Shown in pieces: positions 53,183-61,892 of a DNA stretch of 64,000 bases; positions within the stretch are counted from its first letter, which is position 1, and the number at the start of each line of letters is the position of its first letter. The translations under genes were made by a program, and so were the position numbers. The notes under the pieces were generated by a model. That model did no database searches. It saw nothing but the letters and a program-made list of their open reading frames with translations, and was not told the DNA's origin. This stretch comes from Mediterranea sp. (in: CFB group bacteria) (GTDB lineage Bacteria; Bacteroidota; Bacteroidia; Bacteroidales; Bacteroidaceae), in NCBI GenBank assembly GCA_031261785.1, contig JAISIZ010000108.1:1-64000 (forward strand), given 5' to 3'.

Positions 53183-53521
53183 ATGGCAACCGACAAAGAG
53201 CAACTTCATCAACTGGGACGCTTCACATTCAATGTACGTCAATACACGCTTCGCGACAATCATACCGGGAGCGTCCAGCCATTGACGTCCATAACGACGC
53301 GAATACTCCGGACGCTCTGCACCCACAAGAACGGAGTAGTGCGACGGGATGTACTCATTCACCAAATATGGGGCGGCAAAGTCGACCGCGATTCCGCCTC
53401 ACGCCGCCTGGATGTTTTCGTCCACAAACTACGTGGATATATCCAATCCGATCCCAGCTTGCGAATACAGACGCTTCGAGGCATCGGGCTGAAATTGGTG
53501 GAGGAGAATGCGGAAAAATAA
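53183..53521 (+). CDS. Orphan OmpR-type winged-helix DNA-binding domain
   Basis: 112 aa consisting only of a Trans_reg_C winged helix: LGRFTFNVRQYTL, LTSITTRILRTLCTHKNGVVRRDVLIHQIWGG, SRRLDVFVHKLRGYI, LRGIGLKLVE. No receiver or membrane domain, so it cannot be a standard two-component regulator. The start ATG at 53183 lies directly after a palindromic element. It opens the second accessory island and may control the downstream small genes, though that is only position-based. Confidence 0.75.
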   Translation: MATDKEQLHQLGRFTFNVRQYTLRDNHTGSVQPLTSITTRILRTLCTHKNGVVRRDVLIHQIWGGKVDRDSASRRLDVFVHKLRGYIQSDPSLRIQTLRGIGLKLVEENAEK

Positions 53522-53595
53522 CGTCGTGCAATAAAAACGCACTCCATTAGTATTAATTGTGCAGTTTGGATACACTTTATGTGCCGCAAGATCTC

Positions 53596-53603
53596 TATCT
53601 TTG
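53596..53603 (+). promoter_or_regulatory. -7 promoter element before the small membrane protein
   Basis: TATCTTTG matches TAnnTTTG exactly, 64 nt upstream of the next start. The nearest TTTG (53565-53568) is 27 nt away, longer than ideal. Confidence 0.45.
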
Positions 53604-53666
53604 CGACACTTAGTAAAGGGGCTAAGTGTCGACACTGATTTTATTCATAAAAAAACACGTATTGAG

Positions 53667-53870
53667 ATGAAAACAAAAGAGATACTTAAAAGAATCACAT
53701 TCTGGAGAGTTTGCACAATTTGCATGTTTTGGTTCTTCTTTAGCATTGTCATATTGAAGTTTCACGGCGTTATTTTCGAAATTACCTCAGTTCTATTAGG
53801 CTGTGCGGTGATCATCACTTTCATAAAAGACATTGTGCTCAAGAGGGCAAACCGAACGCATATCCCGTGA
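53667..53870 (+). CDS. Small membrane protein, two predicted helices
   Basis: 67 aa from the ATG at 53667. Two hydrophobic stretches (VCTICMFWFFFSIVILKF and FEITSVLLGCAVIITFI) with lysines at both ends predict a two-helix inner membrane protein. No family recognised. It has its own upstream -7 element. Confidence 0.55.
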   Translation: MKTKEILKRITFWRVCTICMFWFFFSIVILKFHGVIFEITSVLLGCAVIITFIKDIVLKRANRTHIP

Positions 53871-53885
53871 ACAACCATATCCGCG

Positions 53886-54017
53886 ATGCCATCATCCAAG
53901 CTTGAGCCGCACGTCGAAGAGATTTGGCGTGCCGCGTCTCCATCAACGGACATGGCCTATCTTAAAAATCATGGCCGTAACTTGATCAAGGGGGGTATTC
54001 CCTCCACCAAAAAATAA
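53886..54017 (+). CDS. Possible 43-aa peptide or gene fragment
   Basis: An ATG-initiated frame of 43 codons (contains IWRAASPSTDMAYLKNHG, ends GGIPSTKK). No family recognised. It could be the end of a decayed gene; the rest of the 53871-54097 gap holds nothing I can support. Confidence 0.2.
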   Translation: MPSSKLEPHVEEIWRAASPSTDMAYLKNHGRNLIKGGIPSTKK

Positions 54018-54097
54018 CGTAAAAATAACGTAGCCATGAAGGCTGAAGCGGAATTTATTCCTCATCTTTGCGGCGAAGAAGAACTTTAAAACGCCCA

Positions 54098-54325
54098 ATG
54101 ACGATGAATATAAAGACCTTTGCCTCCATGTTTATCTTCTCCGCACTGACCTTTACGAGCTGTGCGGATAAAGTTCCCGTTGTTCGCTACGATGGCACTT
54201 TCGGAGAGGCGTTGTCGTACGCCCAAGAGTTCGACAAACCTCTGTGCGTCGTTCTCATGGATTCTATCTGGCGGATTTCCAAAGAAATGCATGGGATTGC
54301 CCAAGACCTCCTTGACAGCTTATGA
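54098..54325 (+). pseudogene. Truncated thioredoxin-like lipoprotein
   Basis: 75 aa from the ATG at 54098 (or 54104). A signal with lipobox LTFTSC is followed by VVRYDGTFGEALSYAQEFDKP and LCVVLMDSIW, the start of thioredoxin-fold lipoproteins of Bacteroidota (beta strand with D-G-T-F-x-E-A-L). The frame stops after DLLDSL, before any active-site region, so only the first third of such a domain is left. The break coincides with AGCTTATGAAATTCACCG, which recurs at 56149, implying that duplication or recombination of the next gene cut it off. Confidence 0.65.
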
Positions 54326-54834
54326 AATTCACCGTACTAAGCATCAACAAGATGCCGTTCTATATCCCGCAATCGGATGTTGGGTTCATCAGTATCTATC
54401 AGAATTACGAAGGAACCCAAATAGAATGCTTTTGCAAAAAAGAACGGAAACACCGAAAGATGAAGCTGAACGAAGTCGTGGAGATAGAGCTTATGGCCAT
54501 CAACGCCGAGCTTAATCCATCGGTGTTCAAATGGGCACATTCCACATTCATTTCGCCCCAATTGGACGAGCGTGAGTGCGAGGGCTTTGAGATATTCGTG
54601 CGCGGCAAGACGTTTTACATCCCGTTCCAAGAGGTAGGAGGAGCAGCCTGCTTCCTGATAACGGTTACCAAAGACAAAGTCGAAATCAGCATAAGCGGTA
54701 TGACAAAAGACATCCTCATGCTTGATTATTATCGCGCCGAGATGGAAATCGGACAACACATAAGCGTGGCGTACACGCACCTAAAAAAGATCACCGAGCC
54801 ATCGCGCAAGCGCCGGTACTTAGAAGAGCCATAA
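54322..54834 (+). CDS. Unknown protein with two copies of a small beta-rich domain (paralogue chain, member 1)
   Basis: 170 aa, no signal or membrane helix. The two halves align with each other: KFTVLSINKMPFYIPQSDVG and GFEIFVRGKTFYIPFQEVGG, each followed by a beta-rich stretch, an L-x-x/G-x-x-I element (KLNEVVEIEL; MEIGQHISVAY) and a P-S end. So it is a tandem duplication of the domain that makes up the next four proteins. Translation is coupled to the preceding fragment through ATGA (54322-54325). No known family recognised. The neighbourhood suggests an immunity-type or sensor protein, but nothing in the sequence proves this. Confidence 0.7.
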   Translation: MKFTVLSINKMPFYIPQSDVGFISIYQNYEGTQIECFCKKERKHRKMKLNEVVEIELMAINAELNPSVFKWAHSTFISPQLDERECEGFEIFVRGKTFYIPFQEVGGAACFLITVTKDKVEISISGMTKDILMLDYYRAEMEIGQHISVAYTHLKKITEPSRKRRYLEEP

Positions 54835-54848
54835 ATACCATCCAGCTT

Positions 54849-55169
54849 ATGCAGTGCATTGAAATCACCTACCGAGGCGACATCTCCTACATCCCTCTCG
54901 AGAAAGGCGCCTTATTGACGATTACCATCAATTGGATGCCTCCCTATATGTTCGTGCAGAACCATCGTTACGAAGACGAGAACAGTAACTATTGGCATGA
55001 AATGGCACCGATCGAATTGGGAGGAACAGTGATTATGAAAAGGGTGGAAAGCGACGTGACCACTCCTCCCCAGAAGGTCGAGGCGACGTACAAGATGCAT
55101 ACTCCTCCTTCGGAGCTGGAACTTTTTCGCTCCATCGAAGCATACGTGAAAGAACAAGGATGGATATGA
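54849..55169 (+). CDS. Unknown small protein (paralogue chain, member 2)
   Basis: 106 aa. It shares the chain's layout: a short first strand (MQCIEITYRGDISYIPLEKG), a middle part with a tryptophan (NSNYWHEMAPIELGGTVIM), a P-rich hinge and a C-terminal helix (LELFRSIEAYVKEQGWI). It begins 15 nt after member 1 and its stop overlaps the start of member 3 (ATGA at 55166). Function unknown. Confidence 0.7.
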   Translation: MQCIEITYRGDISYIPLEKGALLTITINWMPPYMFVQNHRYEDENSNYWHEMAPIELGGTVIMKRVESDVTTPPQKVEATYKMHTPPSELELFRSIEAYVKEQGWI

Positions 55170-55498
55170 AAGGATTAGTATTGGAAATAGGCGGACAACG
55201 CTTCGTCGGCCGCGAGACGGATTTTCCCGGACTGATCATCACCAACAAAGAGGATCCGGAGGAATACCGGGTCCTCTTCAGCGGAATGAACGCCGACAGT
55301 TCGGTATTCTATCACTGGTACGGCCAGCCGCTCGAAGAGGGCGAAGTGCTGCGAATAAGCTACCAGGAGATCGGCGAAGCCGAGAGTTCCACCCCGATAA
55401 GCATTCGGGACACGAGAGACAAGGAGCAAGAAAAGCGATTGATTCTGGAGAATTACTACCGACTGAAGGAAAAACTCACCAAAGAAGGAAAGATATGA
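55166..55498 (+). CDS. Unknown small protein (paralogue chain, member 3)
   Basis: 110 aa from the ATG at 55166, chosen over 55160 because it gives the ATGA overlap used throughout the chain. Layout: MKGLVLEIGGQRFVGRETDF, middle VFYHWYGQPLEEGEVLRISY, hinge, C-terminal helix ENYYRLKEKLTKEGKI. Similar to members 2, 4 and 5 at the level of pattern, but diverged at most positions. No known family. Confidence 0.7.
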   Translation: MKGLVLEIGGQRFVGRETDFPGLIITNKEDPEEYRVLFSGMNADSSVFYHWYGQPLEEGEVLRISYQEIGEAESSTPISIRDTRDKEQEKRLILENYYRLKEKLTKEGKI

Positions 55499-55806
55499 TT
55501 GGACTTAAAGTACAAATCAATGACGAGGAACCTGTCGTAGCAGTGACCGAATCCCTTGTTCTCATCTTAGATTATGCAAGCTATATAGAGAGCGGACATC
55601 TCTATTTGGGAGGTACTGACAGGGACTATTATAGACCGAAATGGATCGACCAAAACTTAAATCTCGGCGACAAAATCAGCGTGAAGGTAGTGGACACGGA
55701 AACGACATCCCCCACCCTTAGCGCGGAGGCTATCGACCGCCTCGAGCTGATGCAGGATTTCGAGAAACTTCGCAAAGAACTTATCCGGAAAGGAGCCATA
55801 CAATGA
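55495..55806 (+). CDS. Unknown small protein (paralogue chain, member 4)
   Basis: 103 aa, starting within the member 3 stop (ATGA, 55495-55498). Layout: MIGLKVQINDEEPVVAVTES, GHLYLGG and W followed by LNLGDKISVKVVDTET, hinge SPT, C-terminal helix MQDFEKLRKELIRKGAI. The first three residues and the G-D-x-I/F-x-I/V element match member 5 best. Confidence 0.72.
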   Translation: MIGLKVQINDEEPVVAVTESLVLILDYASYIESGHLYLGGTDRDYYRPKWIDQNLNLGDKISVKVVDTETTSPTLSAEAIDRLELMQDFEKLRKELIRKGAIQ

Positions 55807-56156
55807 TCGGGTTCATCGTTAAATCAAAGAACGGGATATGCCGGGTAGGCATTCCCGTCGAATCCGTTGTAGACATGGTAGCCAACGTTTTGGCCTATCG
55901 GCAAAACTGGATCCTTGGAGGAATGGAACGCTCGGGGGAGAAACATTTCGCTTGGCCAGGCGGTGATCTTGAGGTTGGCGACGAGTTCGAGATAGAAATC
56001 GCCGAATTCGACGAAGCCTCCGAGCCTATCGACCAAACAGGATGGACACCGCCAGTGATTGATGAAGCTGAAATATTGGAAGGACAATTGATACGCTACC
56101 GCGAACTGAAAAGAGTGTTGACGGCGGAAGGGTTTCTCAAGGAGGAGAGCTTATGA
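55803..56156 (+). CDS. Unknown small protein (paralogue chain, member 5)
   Basis: 117 aa, overlapping member 4 by ATGA (55803-55806). Layout: MIGFIVKSKNGICRVGIPVE, WILGGMERS, W followed by DLEVGDEFEIEIAEFDEAS, a longer proline hinge, C-terminal helix LIRYRELKRVLTAEGFL. Its own stop overlaps the start of the decayed sixth copy. Confidence 0.72.
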   Translation: MIGFIVKSKNGICRVGIPVESVVDMVANVLAYRQNWILGGMERSGEKHFAWPGGDLEVGDEFEIEIAEFDEASEPIDQTGWTPPVIDEAEILEGQLIRYRELKRVLTAEGFLKEESL

Positions 56157-56280
56157 AATTCACCGTACTAAACATCAACAAGATGCCGTTCTATATCCCG
56201 CGAACGGACGTTGGAATTTCCAATCAATATTTGGCACAACTATGAAGGAGATAGAAGTTCGGGCTTTTGTAATCATGTTT
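56153..56280 (+). pseudogene. Decayed copy of chain member 1
   Basis: Positions 56149-56207 repeat 54318-54376 almost base for base (AGCTTATGAAATTCACCG...). The frame reads MKFTVLNINKMPFYIPRTDV, then stops at 56245 after 30 codons because of an extra base; in the next frame IWHNYEGDRSSGFCNHV continues, matching IYQNYEGTQIECFCKKE of member 1. Similarity ends where the 41-bp array begins. It is thus a frameshifted, truncated paralogue. Confidence 0.75.
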
Positions 56281-56285
56281 TGCGT

Positions 56286-56687
56286 GCGGAGAAAAAATGA
56301 ACGGTTAAATACGCGGCGCGGATTTCTTCGCCAGAATCTGGAATGTTAATTGTTGGATGCGGATTTCTTCTCCGGAAAATGAGATGTTAAATACGCGGCG
56401 CGGATTTCTTCGCCAGAATTTGAAATGTTAATTGTTGGGCGCGGATTTCTTCTCTGGAAAATGAGATGTTAAATACGCGGCGCGGATTTAACCATCGAAA
56501 ATCAAATGATAAAATCCGCGGGCGCGGATCACGTCTCCAAAAATTTTTGATTACATCCGCGGGCGCGGATCGCGTCTCCAGATTTTTTTGAAGAAATATG
56601 CAGGTGCGGATTGCGTCTACAGAATCTGATGGGCAAATCCGTGAGTGCGGATTCGTCTACAGAAATTTTCGGGTCAATACGCGTCCC
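56286..56687. repeat. 41-bp tandem repeat array 3
   Basis: GCGGAT starts at 56318, 56359, 56400, 56441, 56482, 56524, 56565, 56606 and 56647: nine units, period 41 (once 42), with a shortened tenth before them. Units are more diverged than in arrays 1 and 2; alternate early units resemble each other (TTCTTCGCCAGAAT versus TTCTTCTCCGGAAA), showing two-unit duplication. Some unit borders form a 6-4-6 hairpin ATCCGC-GGGC-GCGGAT. Confidence 0.92.
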
Positions 56688-56926
56688 GCGTATTGACCTT
56701 TCGCCATGCAAACCACATATTGCAAGCTGCTATCGTTGTCAAGCATTTGATTAATCAAGTCGCTCCCTTCTTCCTTGATAAGTTCGGTGTTTATGCAATC
56801 TCGGTAATATGCAATCTGTTCTCCGATGAGTAACGAACACAAATCGTAAGCGAGCCAATAGGCACCAGCTACATACCTATCAAAAGCCTTCATGCCATAC
56901 ACTTCCGGATGAACTTTTCTGTCCAT
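56657..56926 (-). pseudogene. Possible remnant of a protein gene, unrecognised
   Basis: 89 codons from the ATG at 56926 (contains GMKAFDRYVAGAYWLAYDL, DCINTELIKEEGSDLINQML). The middle looks like a genuine protein, but its C-terminus is translated from the 41-bp array and the 12-bp palindrome at 56672-56698, and the upstream frame continues without a stop through a palindromic element into the AbiEii remnant. Best read as a leftover gene piece joined to repeats. Confidence 0.35.
56672..56698. repeat. Perfect 12-bp hairpin at the end of array 3
   Basis: GGTCAATACGCG (56672-56683) and CGCGTATTGACC (56687-56698) are exact complements with a 3-nt loop. It closes the last array unit; without a T run its role is unclear. 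Confidence 0.8.
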
Positions 56927-56980
56927 ATTGGCATCGAAATAGTTATACCTCGTGCGGAGTAATTTTGTGCAATGATTTTT

Positions 56981-57051
56981 TAGACACTGATGACACGGAT
57001 GACACGGATTTATATATTTTAGATCCGTGTTATCCGTGTCATCAGCGTCTA
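56981..57051. repeat. Palindromic CACGGAT-family element
   Basis: Left arm 56981-57009 (TAGACACTGATGACACGGAT...) pairs with right arm 57023-57051 (...CCGTGTCATCAGCGTCTA) over 29 bp with few mismatches. It is almost the same as the copy at 16027. It lies inside the wreckage of the AbiEii gene. Confidence 0.85.
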
Positions 57052-57113
57052 ATGAGTTTCGCTTTGTCCCAATGCGTGCCTTTCGCCCCAAGCACAAAAC
57101 GGGCCGCACGAAG

Positions 57114-57268
57114 TATAAATCCCTTGTTTTGCGTGAGGATGCTGTTCCTGCCAGTTGTTGCAGAACGATGTCTCTCGCTGTTGCTCCTATTACGAAGAAT
57201 TGAAAATCCAGTTTAGCGAAGACCTCTGTCAGCTTTCGGAGTAAAGCGACAACAGCGGGTTGTCCAGT
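57114..57268 (-). pseudogene. Remnant of an AbiEii/AbiGii-type nucleotidyltransferase toxin
   Basis: On the minus strand, directly after the AbiEi stop, one frame reads SEELDNPLL and, after a frameshift near 57253, another continues LLRKLTEVFAKLDFQFFVIG and ATARDIVLQQL, ending RKTRDL. This is the N-terminus of the AbiEii toxin that normally pairs with this antitoxin. The catalytic D-L-D motif that should follow RKTRDL is missing: the frame runs into unrelated sequence and the palindrome at 56981. No ATG for the shifted frame is present, so no active toxin can be made. Confidence 0.75.
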
Positions 57269-57271
57269 TCC

Positions 57272-58288
57272 TCACTTGATATGCTTAAATCCATGTTCGG
57301 CTATTCTTTGTGCGGCTTCAAGGCTTCGGCTCTCACCGCTACCCATCAAATCGGCGTATATTAATAGTATAGGGGCAATGTTACTCTCGGCATCCCACGT
57401 CCAGAACCTCTGGTAGATGCGTATCTCACCTCCGTCATCAGGCATTACATAGCCGGTTTTCAGCAGGTTTGCCGTTGGAATAGAAGTATAGACATCAAAA
57501 CTACCTGGTTCCAAATAGCCATCCAACAGAGAGGCACCACTTTCACCTCCCCAACACATACCTATGGGCAAAGCAATCTCTGCCCACTTCTTTTTATGTT
57601 CGATATCACGAAAGGTCATCTCGCCCATCCATAGCTTGGGCTTTAGCACTTGGTTGAAACTCATTACCCATTGGTCTAACAGTTTTTTCTTGTTCTTTAA
57701 GAAACGCCCTCGCTCCGAGATAAGCACATACCGTTGGGCAACCAGTTCCTCAATGACATTCTTGACAGTCCCCAAAGATACACCCGTGTTTTCTTGAATC
57801 ACCCGATAGGGCTTGTTTACGTGAGTGTCATCTTGCAACAGGTAGAATATCACTTTTATGCCTGCATCTTGAAAAGCCGGCTGAGTTCGTTCTTTCGTAA
57901 ACACATTCTTCTCTCCCTTATTGGAGAGTTGAAATATCATCTGTCCGCCTTTCATATAACGGATGTGGCAATTACCTGCACAGTCCAATACATTCAGATT
58001 GTTGAGAATAGCTTGCTCCATGATCGCAGGATTGATATATTTGGTGACCAGCAATACGGGGCGTGTCTCACCTTCCTGCATAGCATGTATCGCATTCAAT
58101 GTCCAATTAAAAGTCACGTTATTTAGCAAGCCTATGATGGTACACGCAAAATCGACCCCCATAATTCCTACTACCACGTCAAAAGCACCTCTATCTGCTT
58201 CCGATTGCACCATAGCGTCAGGGCAGGCAAACTTCTCTTTCAGTGTGCCTAACGCTTTATTTAGTATTTCCAAATATGTCAGTTTCAT
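57272..58288 (-). CDS. AbiEi-family antitoxin (type IV toxin-antitoxin), orphan
   Basis: 338 aa. The family wording is clear: RPVLLVTKYINPAIMEQAIL, NNLNVLDCAGNCHIRY (family: I-D-x-A-G-N), and a winged-helix part (VIQENTGVSLGTVKNVIEEL). The C-terminal half (EIALPIGMCWGGESGASLLD) is typical of the AbiEi_2-type antitoxins formerly called DUF2186. In intact systems it represses its operon and counteracts AbiEii; here the toxin is broken, so it is an orphan, possibly kept for regulation or for neutralising related toxins (inference). AT-rich. Confidence 0.8.
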   Translation of the reverse strand: MKLTYLEILNKALGTLKEKFACPDAMVQSEADRGAFDVVVGIMGVDFACTIIGLLNNVTFNWTLNAIHAMQEGETRPVLLVTKYINPAIMEQAILNNLNVLDCAGNCHIRYMKGGQMIFQLSNKGEKNVFTKERTQPAFQDAGIKVIFYLLQDDTHVNKPYRVIQENTGVSLGTVKNVIEELVAQRYVLISERGRFLKNKKKLLDQWVMSFNQVLKPKLWMGEMTFRDIEHKKKWAEIALPIGMCWGGESGASLLDGYLEPGSFDVYTSIPTANLLKTGYVMPDDGGEIRIYQRFWTWDAESNIAPILLIYADLMGSGESRSLEAAQRIAEHGFKHIK

Positions 58289-58460
58289 AATCTGAGCTTA
58301 TTCTACACATTACTACTAAACTACTTTAACGGCGCAAAGTTACTGATTATAAATGAGTATGCAACTGTTTTGTTCAATATTTCATCGTGTTCAATTGAAT
58401 TGAACATGGATGCATAATGAACAAACGGCACTTGAATGTGCCAACCCATTCTTACTAAAA

Positions 58461-58497
58461 AAGCCCGCAGAACCAACGTTCTACAGGCTTTTCTTCA
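58461..58497 (-). terminator. Intrinsic terminator after tRNA-Ser
   Basis: Read on the minus strand: AAGCCTGTAGAAC, short loop, GTTCTGCGGGCTT, with one or two mismatched pairs, then a T run (58455-58460 reversed). It ends the transcript of the tRNA gene. Confidence 0.75.
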
Positions 58498-58527
58498 TGT
58501 TGCTTGCCGCTCCTTGCAGCTTCCGGC

Positions 58528-58613
58528 GGAAAGCGAGGGATTCGAACCCCCGGTACAGTTACCCGTACACCGCATTTCGAGTGCGGCCCGATCGACCACT
58601 CCGGCAGCTTTCC
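58528..58613 (-). tRNA. tRNA-Ser (anticodon CGA)
   Basis: Class II tRNA of 86 nt with acceptor stem GGAAAGC/GCTTTCC, a D arm starting GCCGGAGTGG, anticodon loop CTCGAAA with anticodon CGA (reads UCG), a long variable arm (TGTACGGGTAACTGTACCG) and T arm GGGTTCGAATCCC. The 3' CCA is not encoded. Confidence 0.96.
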
Positions 58614-58760
58614 CTCTCCCTGTCGGGAGGTACTTTGGTCTAAAGCGGTGCAAAGATACGAATAAGTTTGAAAGATGCCATGATTTTCCTCTAAAAAAAC
58701 AGGACTATCACGGAAAGTCGCCCTTCAGGCTGTCGTACGAGCACATAGATGGAGGTTGAT

Positions 58761-59399
58761 TCAGTTCGTCATCTTCTCGTTGAGCGACAGGAAGACCTCC
58801 TCGGTAGTCTGGTTGGCGATGACAAGCAGCTCGCGCATCTCCTGGCCTATCGCTTCGGGAGGGAGGTTGAGGATGAGCGTGTTGAGCACCATCTTGATGG
58901 AACCGAGTGGCGCGCGCAACTCGTCGGCTATGGTGGCGTAGAGTGTTTCGTTGCCCATGATGCTTTTGCGCAACTCCTCCATGCGGGCCATGAGAACGCG
59001 CTTCTCGGACACGAGCGAGAGCTGGTGAGCGACACGCACCATCAGTTCTTCCTTGTTGAAGGGTTTGGAGATGAAGTCGGCTCCACCCACCTCGAAGCCC
59101 CGCACGATGTCGGCCGTGGCGTTCAGCGCCGTGAGGAAAAGTATAGGCACGTACGCCGTGTCGGCGTCGGCTTTCAGCTTTTCGGCGACCTCGAAGCCGC
59201 TCATGTCGGGCATCATCACGTCGAGCAGCACCAAGTCGGGTTTCTCCTTCTTGGCGATGTCCAGCGCTTGCTGACCGCTGGTGGCGGTGAGCAAGTTGAA
59301 TTTCCTGTTGCCAAGCAGCGCTTCCAGCAAGAGGATGTTCGAGGGTACGTCGTCCACTATCAATATCCGGTAGTCGGACGGATTTACGTTCATGTCCAT
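58761..59399 (-). CDS. Response regulator with histidine-less DHp-like C-terminus
   Basis: 212 aa. Residues 8-125 are a complete receiver: acidic D16-D17, phospho-acceptor D60 in LVLLDVMMPDMSG, T90, K112. Residues ~135-210 resemble the first two helices of a histidine kinase (IADELRAPLGSIKMVLNTL), but the phospho-accepting H of the S-H-E-L-R motif is D159. There is no ATPase domain. It may act as a phosphorylation-controlled dimer or binding partner of another kinase. Start at ATG 59399 or 59393. Confidence 0.8.
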   Translation of the reverse strand: MDMNVNPSDYRILIVDDVPSNILLLEALLGNRKFNLLTATSGQQALDIAKKEKPDLVLLDVMMPDMSGFEVAEKLKADADTAYVPILFLTALNATADIVRGFEVGGADFISKPFNKEELMVRVAHQLSLVSEKRVLMARMEELRKSIMGNETLYATIADELRAPLGSIKMVLNTLILNLPPEAIGQEMRELLVIANQTTEEVFLSLNEKMTN

Positions 59400-59491
59400 A
59401 AACTAAAGTATTTTAAGGTCCTAATTCATATACAACACCCGCGACGGCGGAAAGTTCGCCCGGGCGCGAAAAAAAAATCGTTCCCTCTCCC

Positions 59492-61168
<1,677 letters not shown>

Positions 61169-61300
61169 TTAGGCGAATAATACACGCCCACCTTATGCCA
61201 ATGTGGCATAAATATAGTATCTTCGCGGCGATTTTGGCAAAAACGGCAAAGTTTTTGCTCCTTTCTTATCCAAACAACAAGTATTTAATATAAGCAAGAT

Positions 61301-61864
61301 ATGGACCCGAAAGAAAAGACAACGAAGGAAGAAGTGGAAGTGAAAGTGGAATCGGCCGAGGAGACCGCCGAGACCGAGGCTACCGACACCCTCATCCCTG
61401 AAGAGGAGGCACGGAAAGAGCTGGAAGAAGCCCAAGCCACCATTGAGGAGCAGAAGGACAAATACCTGCGCCTCTCTGCCGAGTTTGACAACTATCGCAA
61501 ACGCACCATGAAGGAGAAGGCCGAACTTATCCTGAGCGGCGGCGAGAAAGCTATCGGCAGCATACTCCCCGTAGTGGACGACCTTGAGCGCGCCATGAAG
61601 ACCATGGAGACGGCCGAAGACGTGGAGGCCGTGAAGCAAGGCGTGGAGCTGATATACAACAAGTTCATCGCCACCTTGGCACAGAACGGCGTGAAGCCCA
61701 TCGACACGATGGACCAGCCACTCAACACCGATTATCACGAGGCCATCGCCGTGATCCCCGCCCCCACCGAGGAGCAAAAAGGCAAGATACTGGATTGCGT
61801 ACAGACTGGATACACGCTAAACGACAAAGTGATACGCCACGCCAAGGTGGTTGTGGGCGAATAA
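61301..61864 (+). CDS. grpE: GrpE nucleotide exchange factor
   Basis: 187 aa: an acidic, disordered N-terminus (EEVEVKVESAEETAETEATD), a long coiled coil, and the GrpE core (RLSAEFDNYRKRTMKEKAEL, LPVVDDLERAM, PLNTDYHEAIAVIP, GYTLNDKVIRHAKVVVGE). It releases ADP from DnaK. dnaJ follows after 28 nt. A TATCTTCG near-promoter lies at 61218-61225; the DnaK gene is not in this window. Confidence 0.95.
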   Translation: MDPKEKTTKEEVEVKVESAEETAETEATDTLIPEEEARKELEEAQATIEEQKDKYLRLSAEFDNYRKRTMKEKAELILSGGEKAIGSILPVVDDLERAMKTMETAEDVEAVKQGVELIYNKFIATLAQNGVKPIDTMDQPLNTDYHEAIAVIPAPTEEQKGKILDCVQTGYTLNDKVIRHAKVVVGE

Positions 61865-61892
61865 CTGGCATATTAAATAGGCAAGAACAACC

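Noticed and set aside
56657..57109. 150-aa minus-strand frame taken as a whole gene
   Set aside because: It starts at a GTG inside AbiEii wreckage, reads through a palindromic element and ends in the 41-bp array, so it is a chance fusion. Only the inner 89 codons might be a gene remnant.
58410..58759. Small plus-strand frames over the tRNA-Ser gene and its terminator
   Set aside because: The DNA is fully explained by the tRNA and terminator on the opposite strand.
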